Counted from the stretch's first letter, positions 20,432-30,822 are shown. The stretch: DNA of 64,000 nt from Pseudomonas marginalis (GCF_900105325.1 NZ_FNSU01000001.1:1-64000); one strand, 5' to 3'. Notes: generated by a model not told the origin, from the sequence alone. Made by a program: numbers and translations.

Positions 20432-21721
20432 ATGACTGCCACCTCTGTTCCACAGGCGCAGCGTTTTTCCCGCTCCGACTACAAGACCCTGGGCCTGGCC
20501 GCCCTGGGCGGCGCCTTGGAAATCTACGACTTCATTATCTTTGTGTTCTTCGCGCTGACCCTCAGCCAACTGTTCTTCCCGGCGGAAATGCCCGAGTGGC
20601 TGCGCCTGCTGCAAAGCTTCGGCATCTTCGTCACCGGCTACCTCGCGCGTCCGCTGGGCGGCATCCTGATGGCGCACTTCGCCGATCACCTGGGGCGCAA
20701 GCGCGTGTTCAGCCTGAGCATCCTGATGATGGCGTTGCCGTGCCTGCTGATCGGGATCATGCCCACCTACGCACAGATCGGTTATTTCGCACCGCTGATC
20801 CTGCTGGTGCTGCGCGTGCTGCAAGGTGCGGCGGTGGGCGGTGAAGTACCCAGCGCCTGGACCTTCGTCGCCGAACACGCACCGCGCAACCATCGTGGTT
20901 ATGCCCTGGGCTTCCTGCAAGCCGGCCTGACCTTCGGCTACCTGCTCGGTGCGCTGACTGCCACGCTGCTGGCACAGGTCTTCACCCCGGCCGAAATCCT
21001 CGACTACGCCTGGCGCTTCCCCTTCCTGCTCGGCGGTGTGTTCGGCGTGATCGGCGTGTGGCTGCGACGCTGGCTCAGCGAAACCCCGGTCTTCCTCGAA
21101 ATGCAGGCCCGCCGCCAGGCCGCTGCCGAGCTGCCGCTGCGCACCGTACTGCGTGACCATCGCGCCGTACTGTTGCCGGCGATGATCCTCACCTGCGTGC
21201 TCACCTCCGCCGTGGTGGTGCTGGTGGTCATCACCCCGACCATGATGCAGAAAACCTTCGGCATGAGCCCCAGTCACACCTTTGCCTTGAGCGCCCTGGG
21301 CATCGTCTTCCTGAATATCGGCTGCGTCCTCGCCGGCCTGCTGGTGGACCGCATCGGCGCCTGGCGCGCGGTGCTGGTCTACAGCCTGCTGCTGCCGGTG
21401 GGTATTTTCCTGCTGTACGCCAGCCTGATCAGCGGCGGCATCTGGCTTGGCGCGGCGTACGCGCTGGCGGGCTTGAGTTGCGGGGTAGTGGGCGCGGTGC
21501 CGTCGGTGATGGTCGGCCTGTTTCCGGCGCAGGTGCGGGTGTCGGGCATTTCCTTCACCTACAACATCGCTTACGCACTGTGGGCGAGTACCACGCCGCT
21601 GATGCTGATCGCGCTGATGCCGACCAGCCCGTGGATTTGCGTGGGGTATTGCGTGGTTATGGGCGCGGTGGGGGTGGGGTGTGTAGCGCTGTTTGGCAAG
21701 CGCCACACCTTGGCGGCCTGA
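20432..21721 (+). CDS. MFS transporter, metabolite:H+ symporter type
   Basis: 429-residue, 12-segment major facilitator. The N-terminal AALGGALEIYDFIIF, the RPLGGILMAHFADHLGRKR loop between helices 2 and 3, and RVLQGAAVGGEVPSAWTFVAEH are hallmarks of the metabolite:H+ symporter branch (proline, citrate, alpha-ketoglutarate and similar acids). Divergent from atoE. The substrate cannot be fixed from sequence. Confidence 0.85.
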   Translation: MTATSVPQAQRFSRSDYKTLGLAALGGALEIYDFIIFVFFALTLSQLFFPAEMPEWLRLLQSFGIFVTGYLARPLGGILMAHFADHLGRKRVFSLSILMMALPCLLIGIMPTYAQIGYFAPLILLVLRVLQGAAVGGEVPSAWTFVAEHAPRNHRGYALGFLQAGLTFGYLLGALTATLLAQVFTPAEILDYAWRFPFLLGGVFGVIGVWLRRWLSETPVFLEMQARRQAAAELPLRTVLRDHRAVLLPAMILTCVLTSAVVVLVVITPTMMQKTFGMSPSHTFALSALGIVFLNIGCVLAGLLVDRIGAWRAVLVYSLLLPVGIFLLYASLISGGIWLGAAYALAGLSCGVVGAVPSVMVGLFPAQVRVSGISFTYNIAYALWASTTPLMLIALMPTSPWICVGYCVVMGAVGVGCVALFGKRHTLAA

Positions 21722-21724
21722 AGG

Positions 21725-23095
21725 TCAGGTCAAGAAGTGCCACAGCAACAGCGTACCGACCAACCCGACCACCGAAACAATCGTCTGCAACACCGACCAC
21801 ACCCAAATCGTCTGCTTCAGCTGCAAGCCAAAGTACTCGCGCACCATCCAGAACCCCGCATCATTGACGTGGCAGAAGAACACCGAACCTGCGCCGATCG
21901 CCAGCGCCACCAGTGAGCTTTGTGTCGCCGCCAACCCGGCCATCATCGGCGCGAGGATGCCGGCGGTCGTGGTGGTGGCGACCGTGGCCGAGCCGGTGGC
22001 CTGGCGCAGCGCCACGGCGATCAACCAGGCCAGCAGCAGGTACGGCATGTGCGCTCCTTCGGCGACTTTGCTGATGGTTTGGCTGACGCCGGCATCCAGC
22101 AAGGTTTGCTTGAGGCCGCCGCCGGCGCCGATGGTCAGCAGCAACACGGCGATGGGGGCAAGGGCCTTGCGCAGGGTGTTGCCGACCTCAGCGCGCGGCA
22201 TCCCGGCGGCCCAGCCCAGGCAGATCACGGCGGCGATCACCGCCAGGCCCAGGGCGATCAGCGGTTCGCCGAGGAATTTCAGGGTCAGGCCCACGCTGCT
22301 TTCCGCTGGCAGCGCGACTTTGGCCAAGGTGCTGCCGAGCATCAGAATCACCGGCAACAGAATGATCAGCAATGACACGCCAAAGCTCGGCTGGCGCGGG
22401 GCCTTGGGCGGGGCGCTGAACAGCGCGCCGATGTCGGCCGGCTCATCCACATGCAGGCGCTTGGACAGCCAGTTGCCATAGAGCGGCCCGGCGAGGATCA
22501 CGGCCGGCACCGCCAGGCAAAAGCCCAGCAACATGGTCAGGCCCAGGTCGGCGTGCAACGCGCCCACCGCAATCAGCGGCCCTGGGTGCGGTGGCATCAA
22601 GGCGTGCAAGGTGGTCATGCCCGCCAGCGCCGGGATGGCGATTTTCAACAGCGGCTGGTTCGAACGTTTGGCCATCACAAAGATGATCGGCACCATCATC
22701 ACCAAGCCCACTTCGAAGAACAGCGGCAGGCCGATCACCATCGCCACCAGCGCCATCACCCATGGCAACGACTTGCCCTTGCCCAGCCCGAGCAGGGTGG
22801 TGGCGATGCGGTCGGCCGCGCCGGATTCCGCCATCAGCGCACCCAGCATCGAGCCCAGGGCAATGATGATCCCGGCTTCACCGAGGATCGCCCCGGCGCC
22901 CTTGCTGAAGGCCTTGGCCACCTCTTCCGCTGGCAACCCGGCGCCGACCCCGGCGATAAAGGTGCCGATCAGGATCGACAGGAACGGCGGCAACTTGGTC
23001 GCGCTGATCAGCACGATGATGCTGGCGATGGCCAGCAGTACGCAGAGCATGAGGCGGGTGTCGTGAACCATCCACGCGGCAGTCGATAACGCCAA
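21725..23095 (-). CDS. gntP: GntP-family gluconate permease
   Basis: 456-residue GntP-family H+ symporter with about 12-14 hydrophobic segments. Family phrases include ISATKLPPFLSILIGTF, LPLFFEVGLVMMVPI and LHALMPPHPGPL. The frame extends to 23215, but I place the start at TTG 23095 because AAGGAG lies 8 nt upstream and the protein then begins ALSTAAWMVHD, as in other GntP proteins. Gluconate is the usual substrate. No gluconokinase or GntR gene is adjacent. Confidence 0.85.
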   Translation of the reverse strand: MALSTAAWMVHDTRLMLCVLLAIASIIVLISATKLPPFLSILIGTFIAGVGAGLPAEEVAKAFSKGAGAILGEAGIIIALGSMLGALMAESGAADRIATTLLGLGKGKSLPWVMALVAMVIGLPLFFEVGLVMMVPIIFVMAKRSNQPLLKIAIPALAGMTTLHALMPPHPGPLIAVGALHADLGLTMLLGFCLAVPAVILAGPLYGNWLSKRLHVDEPADIGALFSAPPKAPRQPSFGVSLLIILLPVILMLGSTLAKVALPAESSVGLTLKFLGEPLIALGLAVIAAVICLGWAAGMPRAEVGNTLRKALAPIAVLLLTIGAGGGLKQTLLDAGVSQTISKVAEGAHMPYLLLAWLIAVALRQATGSATVATTTTAGILAPMMAGLAATQSSLVALAIGAGSVFFCHVNDAGFWMVREYFGLQLKQTIWVWSVLQTIVSVVGLVGTLLLWHFLT

Positions 23096-23280
23096 GGCGA
23101 GACTCCTTATCGAACAGGTTGGGAAAATTGTTTCTTTTTGTTTCCTGGCCCAAAAGCATACCTGATAACGCCCGCCCCAGAGCCATTGCTGTCGGATTTG
23201 TAATCTTTGCTCCACCGCTTTGATAAGTCGCGAACGCTACATTCTCCCGGCTTTTACTTTATGGGCGTGGAACTCTCGTT

Positions 23281-24501
23281 ATGGCAATTTCCGTTAGAAA
23301 GCTGGTGGGGGCGACGCTGTTGTGGGGAGCTGCCAGCGTTGCCCAGGCACAAACCCTCACCCTCGACGCGGCCCTGCAAACCGCCTTCGCCAACAACCCC
23401 GACCTGGCGGCCGCGCAATGGGAAATCGAGATCGCCGCGGGCGGTCGCCAGCAGGCCGGGTTGATCCCCAATCCGGTGGCGTCCTGGGATGCCGAAGACA
23501 CACGTCGCGATACGCGTACCACCACCCTCAAGCTCAGCCAAACCCTGGAACTGGGTGGCAAGCGCGATGCCCGCATTGACGTGGCGACGCGTGCCCAGGA
23601 CGCCGCCGTACTGGCCTTGGAACAGCGCCGCAACACGCTGCGCGTCGAGGTGATCGACGGCTACTACGGTGCCCTGCGCGCCCAGGAACGTCTCGACCTG
23701 GTGCAGCGCTCCCTGGCCTTGGCCGAGCGCGGGCTGGTGGTCGCCAACGGCCGCGTGACTGCCGGCAAATCCTCACCGGTGGAAGCCACGCGGGCCCAGG
23801 TGCAGTTGTCGGAGATCCGCCTCGAACTCAATCGCGCACACATGGGCCTCACCGACGCCTATCGCCGCCTGGCCGCCAGTACCGGCAGCGCGGCGACCGA
23901 CTTCCAGACTGTCGCCACGCCAAGCCACTCCACACCGCCGTTGCCGTCCGCCACACAACTGTTGGCGCGCCTTGAGCAGACCGCCGAACTGCGCCTGGCC
24001 GAACTGCAGATCGTGCAGAACGAAGCCAGCGTGGGCCTGGAAAAAGCCCAGCGTATTCCCGACCTGGATGTGTCCATCGGCAGTCAGTACGACGCCAGTG
24101 TGCGCGAGCGGGTGAACCTGGTCGGCGTGTCGATGCCGATTCCGTTGTTCAGCCGCAACCAGGGCAACGTACTTGCCGCCACGCGCCGTGCCGATCAGGC
24201 CCGCGACCAGCGCAACGCTGCCGAATTGCGCCTGCGTACCGAAACGCGCCAGGCCCTGGACCTGTGGCAAACCGCGAACAGCGAAGTGCGCGCATTCAAC
24301 CAGCAGATCCTGCCCGCCGCCCAACGCGCGGTGGACAGCGCCACCCGCGGCTTCGAGATGGGCAAGTTCAACTTCCTCGACGTGCTCGACGCCCAGCGCA
24401 CCCTGATCGCGGCGCGCACCCAATACCTTGCGGCCACCGCCCAGGCCACCGATGCCTGGCTGCGCATCGAACGGATTTACGGCGACCTCGCCCGGTTTTG
24501 A
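23281..24501 (+). CDS. czcC: CzcC-like outer membrane efflux channel
   Basis: 406-residue TolC-type outer membrane factor of a heavy-metal RND pump. The signal peptide (MAISVRKLVGATLLWGAASVAQA) is followed by long alpha-helical repeats. It is the first gene of a czcCBA operon; the family exports Zn2+, Cd2+ and Co2+. The gap to czcB is 18 nt. Confidence 0.9.
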   Translation: MAISVRKLVGATLLWGAASVAQAQTLTLDAALQTAFANNPDLAAAQWEIEIAAGGRQQAGLIPNPVASWDAEDTRRDTRTTTLKLSQTLELGGKRDARIDVATRAQDAAVLALEQRRNTLRVEVIDGYYGALRAQERLDLVQRSLALAERGLVVANGRVTAGKSSPVEATRAQVQLSEIRLELNRAHMGLTDAYRRLAASTGSAATDFQTVATPSHSTPPLPSATQLLARLEQTAELRLAELQIVQNEASVGLEKAQRIPDLDVSIGSQYDASVRERVNLVGVSMPIPLFSRNQGNVLAATRRADQARDQRNAAELRLRTETRQALDLWQTANSEVRAFNQQILPAAQRAVDSATRGFEMGKFNFLDVLDAQRTLIAARTQYLAATAQATDAWLRIERIYGDLARF

Positions 24502-24519
24502 TTTTTTCTGGAGTGCCTT

Positions 24520-25626
24520 ATGAATAAACGACACCGCGTGGCGCTTGCCGTCGCCTTGGGCCTGATGCTGTCCGGCGTGGCCAACGCCGAGGAAGAAGAA
24601 GGCATGCTCGAGCTGACTGAACAACAAATCCAGGCCGCCGGTATCGAGCTCGCCGAGGCCCAACCCCGGTCGATCAGCACATTGCTGACGCTGCCGGGGG
24701 AGGTGCGTTTCGACGAAGACCGTACCTCGCATATCGTCCCGCGCGCGGCCGGTGTGGTGGAATCCGTGAAGGTCAATCTTGGCCAGGCGGTGAAGAAGGG
24801 CGAGCTGCTCGCGGTGATCGCCAGCCAGCAGATTTCCGACCAGCGCAGTGAGCTGGCGGCCAGCGAGCGTCGGGTTGAACTGGCGCGTATTACCTTCCAG
24901 CGTGAACGCCAGTTGTGGCAGGACAAGATCTCCGCCGAGCAGGATTACCTGCTGGCGCGCCAAACCCTGCAAGAAGCTGAAATCGCCTTGAACAATGCCC
25001 GCCAAAAGATGACCGCGCTCAGCGGCAACACCGTGCTGGCCGGCGGCAATCGTTACGAACTGCGTGCGCCGTTCACAGGCGTGGTGGTGGAAAAGCACCT
25101 CGGTGTCGGCGAGGTGGTGAGCGAGACCAGTAACGCCTTCACGCTGTCTGACCTGTCCCAGGTGTGGGTCACCTTCGGCGTATTTCCCAAGGATTTGAAC
25201 AAGGTCCGGCTCGGCAAACCGGTGAAAGTCAGCTCCACGGAAATGGGCACCGATGTGCAGGGCAGCGTGGCCTATGTCGGCAATTTGCTCGGCGAGCAAA
25301 CACGCACCGCCACCGTGCGTGTGACGGTGCCCAACCCCGACGACGCCTGGCGCCCAGGACTGTTCGTCACCGTGCAACTGGCCACGGACACCTACCAGGC
25401 CAAGGTCACCGTGCCGCAAACGGCGATCCAGACCGTCGAGGAAAAACCCTCGGTCTTCGTACGCACGCCTGACGGTTTTATCACCCGCCATCTTGAGCTT
25501 GGCGCCAGTGAAAACGGCTACGTCGAAGTGCGCCAGGGCCTGGAGGCCGGTGCTCAGGTGGCCACCACCGGCAGCTTCATCCTCAAGTCCGAATTGGGCA
25601 AGGGCTCGGCCGAGCACGCCCATTGA
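24520..25626 (+). CDS. czcB: CzcB-like periplasmic adaptor
   Basis: 368-residue membrane-fusion protein linking CzcA and CzcC across the periplasm. It has a signal-like N-terminus, a lipoyl/barrel-sandwich half around GEVRFDEDRTSHIVPRAAG (about 65-83), a coiled-coil hairpin (about 108-170), the second lipoyl half (RAPFTGVVVEKHLGVGEVV) and a beta-barrel. CTGGAG precedes the start. Cys/His-rich N-terminal metal-binding segments of some CzcB proteins are absent. Confidence 0.9.
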   Translation: MNKRHRVALAVALGLMLSGVANAEEEEGMLELTEQQIQAAGIELAEAQPRSISTLLTLPGEVRFDEDRTSHIVPRAAGVVESVKVNLGQAVKKGELLAVIASQQISDQRSELAASERRVELARITFQRERQLWQDKISAEQDYLLARQTLQEAEIALNNARQKMTALSGNTVLAGGNRYELRAPFTGVVVEKHLGVGEVVSETSNAFTLSDLSQVWVTFGVFPKDLNKVRLGKPVKVSSTEMGTDVQGSVAYVGNLLGEQTRTATVRVTVPNPDDAWRPGLFVTVQLATDTYQAKVTVPQTAIQTVEEKPSVFVRTPDGFITRHLELGASENGYVEVRQGLEAGAQVATTGSFILKSELGKGSAEHAH

Positions 25627-25644
25627 TCCTGCGAGTGATTTCCC

Positions 25645-28600
25645 ATGTTTGAGCGCCTTATCCAATTCGCCATCGAGCAGCGCATCATCGTGCTGCTGGC
25701 GGTGCTGTTGATGGCCGGTGTCGGCATTGCCAGCTATCAGAAACTGCCCATCGACGCGGTGCCCGACATCACCAATGTACAGGTGCAGATCAACTCGGCG
25801 GCGGCCGGTTTTTCGCCGCTTGAGACCGAGCAGCGCATTACCTATCCCATCGAAACCGCGATGGCCGGCTTGCCGGGGCTGCAGCAGACCCGTTCGCTGT
25901 CACGCTCCGGCTTGTCCCAGGTGACGGTGATCTTCAAGGACGGCACCGACCTGTTCTTCGCCCGCCAGTTGGTCAACGAGCGCCTGCAAGTGGCCCGCGA
26001 GCAATTGCCTGTGGGGATTGAAACCGCGATGGGGCCGATTTCCACCGGCCTCGGGGAAATTTTCCTGTGGACCGTGGAGGCCGAGGAGGGCGCACGCAAG
26101 GACGACGGCACGCCCTACACGCCGACCGACCTGCGGGTGATCCAGGACTGGATCATCAAGCCGCAACTGCGCAACGTGCCCGGTGTGGCCGAGATCAACA
26201 CCATCGGCGGCTTCGCCAAGGAATACCAGATCGCCCCCGACCCCAAGCGCCTGGCGGCCTATAACCTGACCTTGAACGATCTGGTCACGGCGCTGGAGCG
26301 TAACAACGCCAACGTCGGTGCCGGCTACATCGAGCGCAGCGGCGAGCAATTGTTGATCCGCGCGCCGGGGCAGGTGGCGTCCATCGACGACATCGCCAAT
26401 ATCGTCATCACCACGTCCGACGGCACGCCGATCCGTGTGCGCAATGTCGCCCAGGTCGAGATCGGCCGTGAGCTGCGTACCGGCGCCGCCACGGAAAACG
26501 GCCGTGAAGTGGTGCTGGGCACGGTGTTTATGTTGATCGGAGAAAACAGCCGCACGGTGTCCCAGGCGGTGGCTTCCAGGCTCGAACAAATCAACCGTTC
26601 GCTGCCCGAAGGCGTGGTGGCGGTGACCGTCTACGACCGCACCAACCTCGTCGAAAAAGCCGTTGCCACCGTGAAGAAAAATCTCTTCGAGGGTGCGCTG
26701 CTGGTGGTCGCGGTGCTGTTCCTGTTCCTTGGCAATATCCGCGCGGCGCTGATCACCGCGATGGTGATTCCCCTGGCGATGTTGTTCACCTTTACCGGCA
26801 TGTTCACCCACAAAGTCAGCGCCAACCTGATGAGCCTCGGCGCGCTGGACTTCGGCATTATCGTCGACGGCGCGGTGGTGATCGTCGAGAACGCCATCCG
26901 CCGCCTGGCCCATGCGCAGCAGCGCCATGGTCGTTTGCTGACCCGCAGCGAGCGCCTGCACGAGGTGTTCGCGGCGGCCAAGGAAGCGCGGCGTGCGCTG
27001 ATCTTCGGGCAGCTGATCATCATGGTCGTGTACCTGCCGATCTTCGCCCTCACCGGGGTGGCCGGGAAGATGTTCCACCCCATGGCGTTTACCGTGGTGA
27101 TTGCGCTGCTGGGGGCGATGATTTTGTCGGTGACCTTCGTACCGGCGGCGATTGCGCTGTTCGTCACCGGCAAGGTCAAGGAAGAAGAAAACCTGGTGAT
27201 GCGTACCGCACGCCGGGCCTATGGGCCGGTGTTGGATTGGGTGATGGCGCGCCGGCCACTGGTGTTCGGCTTGGCCGTGCTGGCCATTGTTGCGTCGGGC
27301 GTGGTGGCCAGCCGCATGGGCAGTGAGTTTATCCCCAGCCTCAGTGAGGGCGACTTCGCCCAACAGGCCCTGCGCGTGCCCGGCACCAGCCTGACGCAAT
27401 CGGTGCAGATGCAGCAGCAACTGGAAAAAACCTTGATGGCCCAGGTGCCGGAAATCGAACGGGTATTCGCCCGTACCGGCACGGCGGAAATCGCCTCCGA
27501 CCCGATGCCGCCGAATATTTCCGACAGCTACGTGATGCTTAAACCGAAGGCGCAATGGCCGAACCCGAATAAATCCCGCGAAACCCTGATCGCCGATATC
27601 CAGCGCGCCAGTGCGATTGTGCCGGGCAGTGCGTACGAGCTGTCGCAACCAATCCAGCTGCGTTTCAACGAGCTGATCTCCGGGGTGCGCAGTGATGTGG
27701 CGGTGAAGGTATTCGGCGACGACATGGCGGTGCTCAACACTACCGCCGCAGACATTGCCGAGACCTTGCAAGGCCTCGATGGCGCTTCGGAAGTGAAGGT
27801 CGAACAGACGTCCGGCCTGCCGGTGCTGACCATCAATATCGACCGTGACAAGGCCGCGCGCTTTGGCCTGAATGTCGGCGATGTGCAGGACACCATTGCC
27901 GTCGCCGTCGGTGGGCGCCAGGCCGGTACCCTGTATGAAGGTGACCGGCGTTTCGACATGGTCGTGCGCTTGTCCGACGCGCTGCGTACTGATATCGACG
28001 GCTTGTCGCGGCTGTTGATTCCAGTGCCGGCGGTGGCCGGGAATGCGGCGGGGCAGTTGGGGTTCATTGCGTTGTCCCAGGTCGCCAGCCTGGACCTGGT
28101 GCTCGGCCCGAACCAGATCAGCCGCGAGAACGGCAAGCGTCTGGTGATCGTCAGTGCCAACGTGCGCGGGCGGGATATGGGGTCGTTCGTGGAAGAGGCC
28201 GAGGCGGCGATCACGGCGCAGGTGAAAGTCCCGGCAGGTTACTGGACCACCTGGGGCGGCCAGTTCGAACAGTTGAAGGAAGCCGCCGAGCGTTTGCAGA
28301 TCGTGGTGCCGGTGGCGTTGCTGCTGGTGTTCGGGTTGTTGTTCATGATGTTCAACAACCTCAAGGACGGACTGCTGGTGTTTACCGGGATTCCGTTCGC
28401 GTTGACCGGCGGGATCATGGCGCTGTGGTTGCGCGATATTCCGCTGTCGATCTCGGCAGGCGTGGGCTTTATCGCCTTGTCCGGCGTGGCGGTGCTCAAC
28501 GGCCTGGTGATGATTGCCTTCATCCGCAACCTGCGCGAGGAAGGACGCTCGCTGTCGGTGGCTATCCACGAGGGTGCGCTGACCCGCCTGCGCCCGGTAT

Positions 28601-28791
28601 TGATGACCGCGCTGGTGGCCTCCCTGGGGTTTATCCCCATGGCCCTGGCCACCGGCACCGGCGCCGAAGTGCAGCGTCCGTTGGCGACGGTGGTGATCGG
28701 CGGGATCATTTCTTCTACCTTGCTGACCTTGCTGGTGCTGCCGGCGTTGTACCAGTGGGCTCATCGCCGGGAAGAGGAAACACCAGGTTGA
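25645..28791 (+). CDS. czcA: CzcA-like heavy-metal RND transporter
   Basis: 1048-residue RND pump of the HME (heavy-metal efflux) branch; twelve transmembrane segments and two large periplasmic loops. The HME signature in TM4, LDFGIIVDGAVVIVEN, supplies the acidic residues needed for proton-coupled export of divalent cations. Length is normal. Its last 77 nt overlap the 3' end of the opposing sensor kinase gene. Confidence 0.93.
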   Translation: MFERLIQFAIEQRIIVLLAVLLMAGVGIASYQKLPIDAVPDITNVQVQINSAAAGFSPLETEQRITYPIETAMAGLPGLQQTRSLSRSGLSQVTVIFKDGTDLFFARQLVNERLQVAREQLPVGIETAMGPISTGLGEIFLWTVEAEEGARKDDGTPYTPTDLRVIQDWIIKPQLRNVPGVAEINTIGGFAKEYQIAPDPKRLAAYNLTLNDLVTALERNNANVGAGYIERSGEQLLIRAPGQVASIDDIANIVITTSDGTPIRVRNVAQVEIGRELRTGAATENGREVVLGTVFMLIGENSRTVSQAVASRLEQINRSLPEGVVAVTVYDRTNLVEKAVATVKKNLFEGALLVVAVLFLFLGNIRAALITAMVIPLAMLFTFTGMFTHKVSANLMSLGALDFGIIVDGAVVIVENAIRRLAHAQQRHGRLLTRSERLHEVFAAAKEARRALIFGQLIIMVVYLPIFALTGVAGKMFHPMAFTVVIALLGAMILSVTFVPAAIALFVTGKVKEEENLVMRTARRAYGPVLDWVMARRPLVFGLAVLAIVASGVVASRMGSEFIPSLSEGDFAQQALRVPGTSLTQSVQMQQQLEKTLMAQVPEIERVFARTGTAEIASDPMPPNISDSYVMLKPKAQWPNPNKSRETLIADIQRASAIVPGSAYELSQPIQLRFNELISGVRSDVAVKVFGDDMAVLNTTAADIAETLQGLDGASEVKVEQTSGLPVLTINIDRDKAARFGLNVGDVQDTIAVAVGGRQAGTLYEGDRRFDMVVRLSDALRTDIDGLSRLLIPVPAVAGNAAGQLGFIALSQVASLDLVLGPNQISRENGKRLVIVSANVRGRDMGSFVEEAEAAITAQVKVPAGYWTTWGGQFEQLKEAAERLQIVVPVALLLVFGLLFMMFNNLKDGLLVFTGIPFALTGGIMALWLRDIPLSISAGVGFIALSGVAVLNGLVMIAFIRNLREEGRSLSVAIHEGALTRLRPVLMTALVASLGFIPMALATGTGAEVQRPLATVVIGGIISSTLLTLLVLPALYQWAHRREEETPG

Positions 28792-30151
28792 ACCGTGTGA
28801 ACCGTCCGGGCTGGCTGCTGACGTCGGTGTGCCCCTGATGCAGCTGCATGATCGACTGCACAATGGCCAGCCCCAGCCCGGTGCCACCTTCGGCGCGGGT
28901 GCGGCTGCTGTCGGCGCGGTAGAAACGTTCGAACAGATGCGGCAGGTGGTGTGCTTCGATGCCGCGCCCGGGGTTGCCTACCGACAACGACGCGCTCTGG
29001 TCATAGGTCTCCACCAGCAGCAGAACGCTGGAGCCTTCGGGCGTGTGGCGGATGGCATTGGACAGCAGGTTGGAAATGGCTCGCTGGATCATCAGGCGAT
29101 CGCCCGTTACCCAGGCGTCGCCGCGCAGGCTGAGGGTCACGTGTTTGTCTTCGGCGCTGAGGGCGAACAGCGCCATCACCCGTTGTGCTTCTTCGCCCAG
29201 TGACACCGGGCCAAACCCGGCCCGCGCCGCCGGATGGCTGACCTGGGCCAGGAACAGCATGTCGGAGACGATGCGCGACAGGCGTTCCATTTCCTCGGTG
29301 CAGGATTCCAGCCCCGCCTTGTACTCCTCCGAGGGCCGTTCGCGGGACAGGGTCACCTGGGCCTTGCCCATCAGGTTGGTCAGCGGCGCGCGCAGCTCGT
29401 GGGCGAGGTCGTCGGAGAACTGCGACAGCTGCTGCACACCGGCGTCCAGGCGACGCAGCATTACGTTGATGCTTTGCGCCAACTCGCCCAGCTCCTGGGG
29501 CAGGTTGTCGATGGATAAGCGGTGGGTCAGGTCCTGGGTCGTTACCTGGGCCGCGACATGGCTGAACTGCTTCAAAGGTGCCAACCCACGCTGCACCAGC
29601 CACCAGGCGCCCATGCCGATAAGGATCAGCAGCATCGGCAGGGCGATGAGGGTGGCGCGCAGGTAGGCACTGAGCAGGGCCTGGTCATCCCTGCGGTCCA
29701 GCGACAGCAACACCCGTACGCGCTCGCCGCTGGCCAGGCGCATCAGGCTGGAGGCACTGAGTACCTGGTTGCCGTCTTGGTCTTGCCAGTTGAGGTAACC
29801 GAGGGTTTCCCGGGGGGAGAAGTCGGTCAGCAACGGTTCCTGGGGTTTGGCACCGACACTGAGCAGCACCGCGTTATCGGGTGCGGTGCCGACGATGGTC
29901 AGGTAGAAATTGTCGTGGCCCATCACCAGGTCCAGCAACGAGTGGGGACGGGCTTTGATTGCGTGGGTGTCCAGGCCCAGCGCGAGGCTGTGCTGGAGCT
30001 GTTCCATCTTGCTTTCCAGGCCCTTGCGCGCGAGCTTTTCCAGCTCATGGGTCAAGGCCAGGTAGGCCAGGGTCGCCAGCAGCACCACCAGCCCGGCGCC
30101 CATGAGGCTGACCGTCAGTCCCAGGCGCATCGACAGGCTGCTGGTCCTCAT
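28715..30151 (-). CDS. czcS: CzcS-like metal sensor histidine kinase
   Basis: 478-residue heavy-metal sensor kinase. TM1 (about 10-32), a periplasmic sensor region (about 34-165), TM2 (about 167-185), HAMP, then HisKA with the phospho-accepting His251 in DLAHELRAPLTN, and HATPase_c (NLLSNAIRHTP, GTGLGLAIV). It overlaps its response regulator gene by 4 nt. The C-terminal tail of about 25 residues (G/T/P/A/R-rich) is encoded opposite the end of czcA and looks non-conserved. Confidence 0.9.
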   Translation of the reverse strand: MRTSSLSMRLGLTVSLMGAGLVVLLATLAYLALTHELEKLARKGLESKMEQLQHSLALGLDTHAIKARPHSLLDLVMGHDNFYLTIVGTAPDNAVLLSVGAKPQEPLLTDFSPRETLGYLNWQDQDGNQVLSASSLMRLASGERVRVLLSLDRRDDQALLSAYLRATLIALPMLLILIGMGAWWLVQRGLAPLKQFSHVAAQVTTQDLTHRLSIDNLPQELGELAQSINVMLRRLDAGVQQLSQFSDDLAHELRAPLTNLMGKAQVTLSRERPSEEYKAGLESCTEEMERLSRIVSDMLFLAQVSHPAARAGFGPVSLGEEAQRVMALFALSAEDKHVTLSLRGDAWVTGDRLMIQRAISNLLSNAIRHTPEGSSVLLLVETYDQSASLSVGNPGRGIEAHHLPHLFERFYRADSSRTRAEGGTGLGLAIVQSIMQLHQGHTDVSSQPGRFTRFNLVFPLPGDEPTGTTPAAPARSAR

Positions 30152-30822
30152 TGGCGCGCCTCCAGCACATAACCCACGCCGCGAATGGTGTGGATCAGCT
30201 TGACCTCGCTCTGGTCATCGACCTTGCCCCGCAGTCGGCTGATGGAGACCTCGACCACGTTGGTGTCGCAGTCGAAGTTCATGTCCCACACCAGCGAGAT
30301 GATCTGCGTGCGGGTCATTACCTCGCCGGCCTGGCGCATCAACACATGCAGCAGGGCGAATTCCTTGGTGGTCAGGTCGATACGCCGGCTGCCGCGATAG
30401 GCGCGATGGCGGCGCGGGTCCAGCTCCAGGTCCGCGACGCGCAGCACATCCGGCAGCGGGATATGTTCGCTACGGCGCAGCAAGGTGCGCACACGGGCCA
30501 GCAGTTCGGGGAACTCGAAGGGTTTGACCAGGTAATCGTCGGCGCCCATGTCCAGGCCCTTGATCTTGTCGGCCAGGCGGCCGCGCGCGGTCAGCATCAT
30601 CACGCGCTGGTTGCCGTCCCGGCGCAGTTGTTCCAGTACCTCCCAGCCGTCGGTGTTGGGCAGGTTCACGTCGAGGATCACCAGTTCGTAGGTGTGCTGC
30701 CGGGCCAGGTGCAGGCCGTCGATGCCGCTGGCGGCGCAATCGACGACGTAGCCACTTTCGGTCAGGCCTTGCTGCAAGTAATCGGCGGTTTTCTGCTCGT
30801 CCTCAACCACAAGGATACGCAT
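30148..30822 (-). CDS. czcR: CzcR-like response regulator
   Basis: 224-residue OmpR-family response regulator. Receiver domain with phospho-acceptor Asp51 (LVILDVNLP) and Lys near 101 (LVKPF), then a winged-helix DNA-binding domain. It would activate czcCBA and itself in response to Zn, Cd or Co; in P. aeruginosa CzcR also represses the porin OprD, and an OprD-family gene lies next door. Confidence 0.9.
   Translation of the reverse strand: MRILVVEDEQKTADYLQQGLTESGYVVDCAASGIDGLHLARQHTYELVILDVNLPNTDGWEVLEQLRRDGNQRVMMLTARGRLADKIKGLDMGADDYLVKPFEFPELLARVRTLLRRSEHIPLPDVLRVADLELDPRRHRAYRGSRRIDLTTKEFALLHVLMRQAGEVMTRTQIISLVWDMNFDCDTNVVEVSISRLRGKVDDQSEVKLIHTIRGVGYVLEARQ

Noticed and set aside
25900..28887. 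Long minus-strand open frame across czcA
   Set aside because: Shadow of czcA; dominated by H, Q, R and G and lacks any motif.
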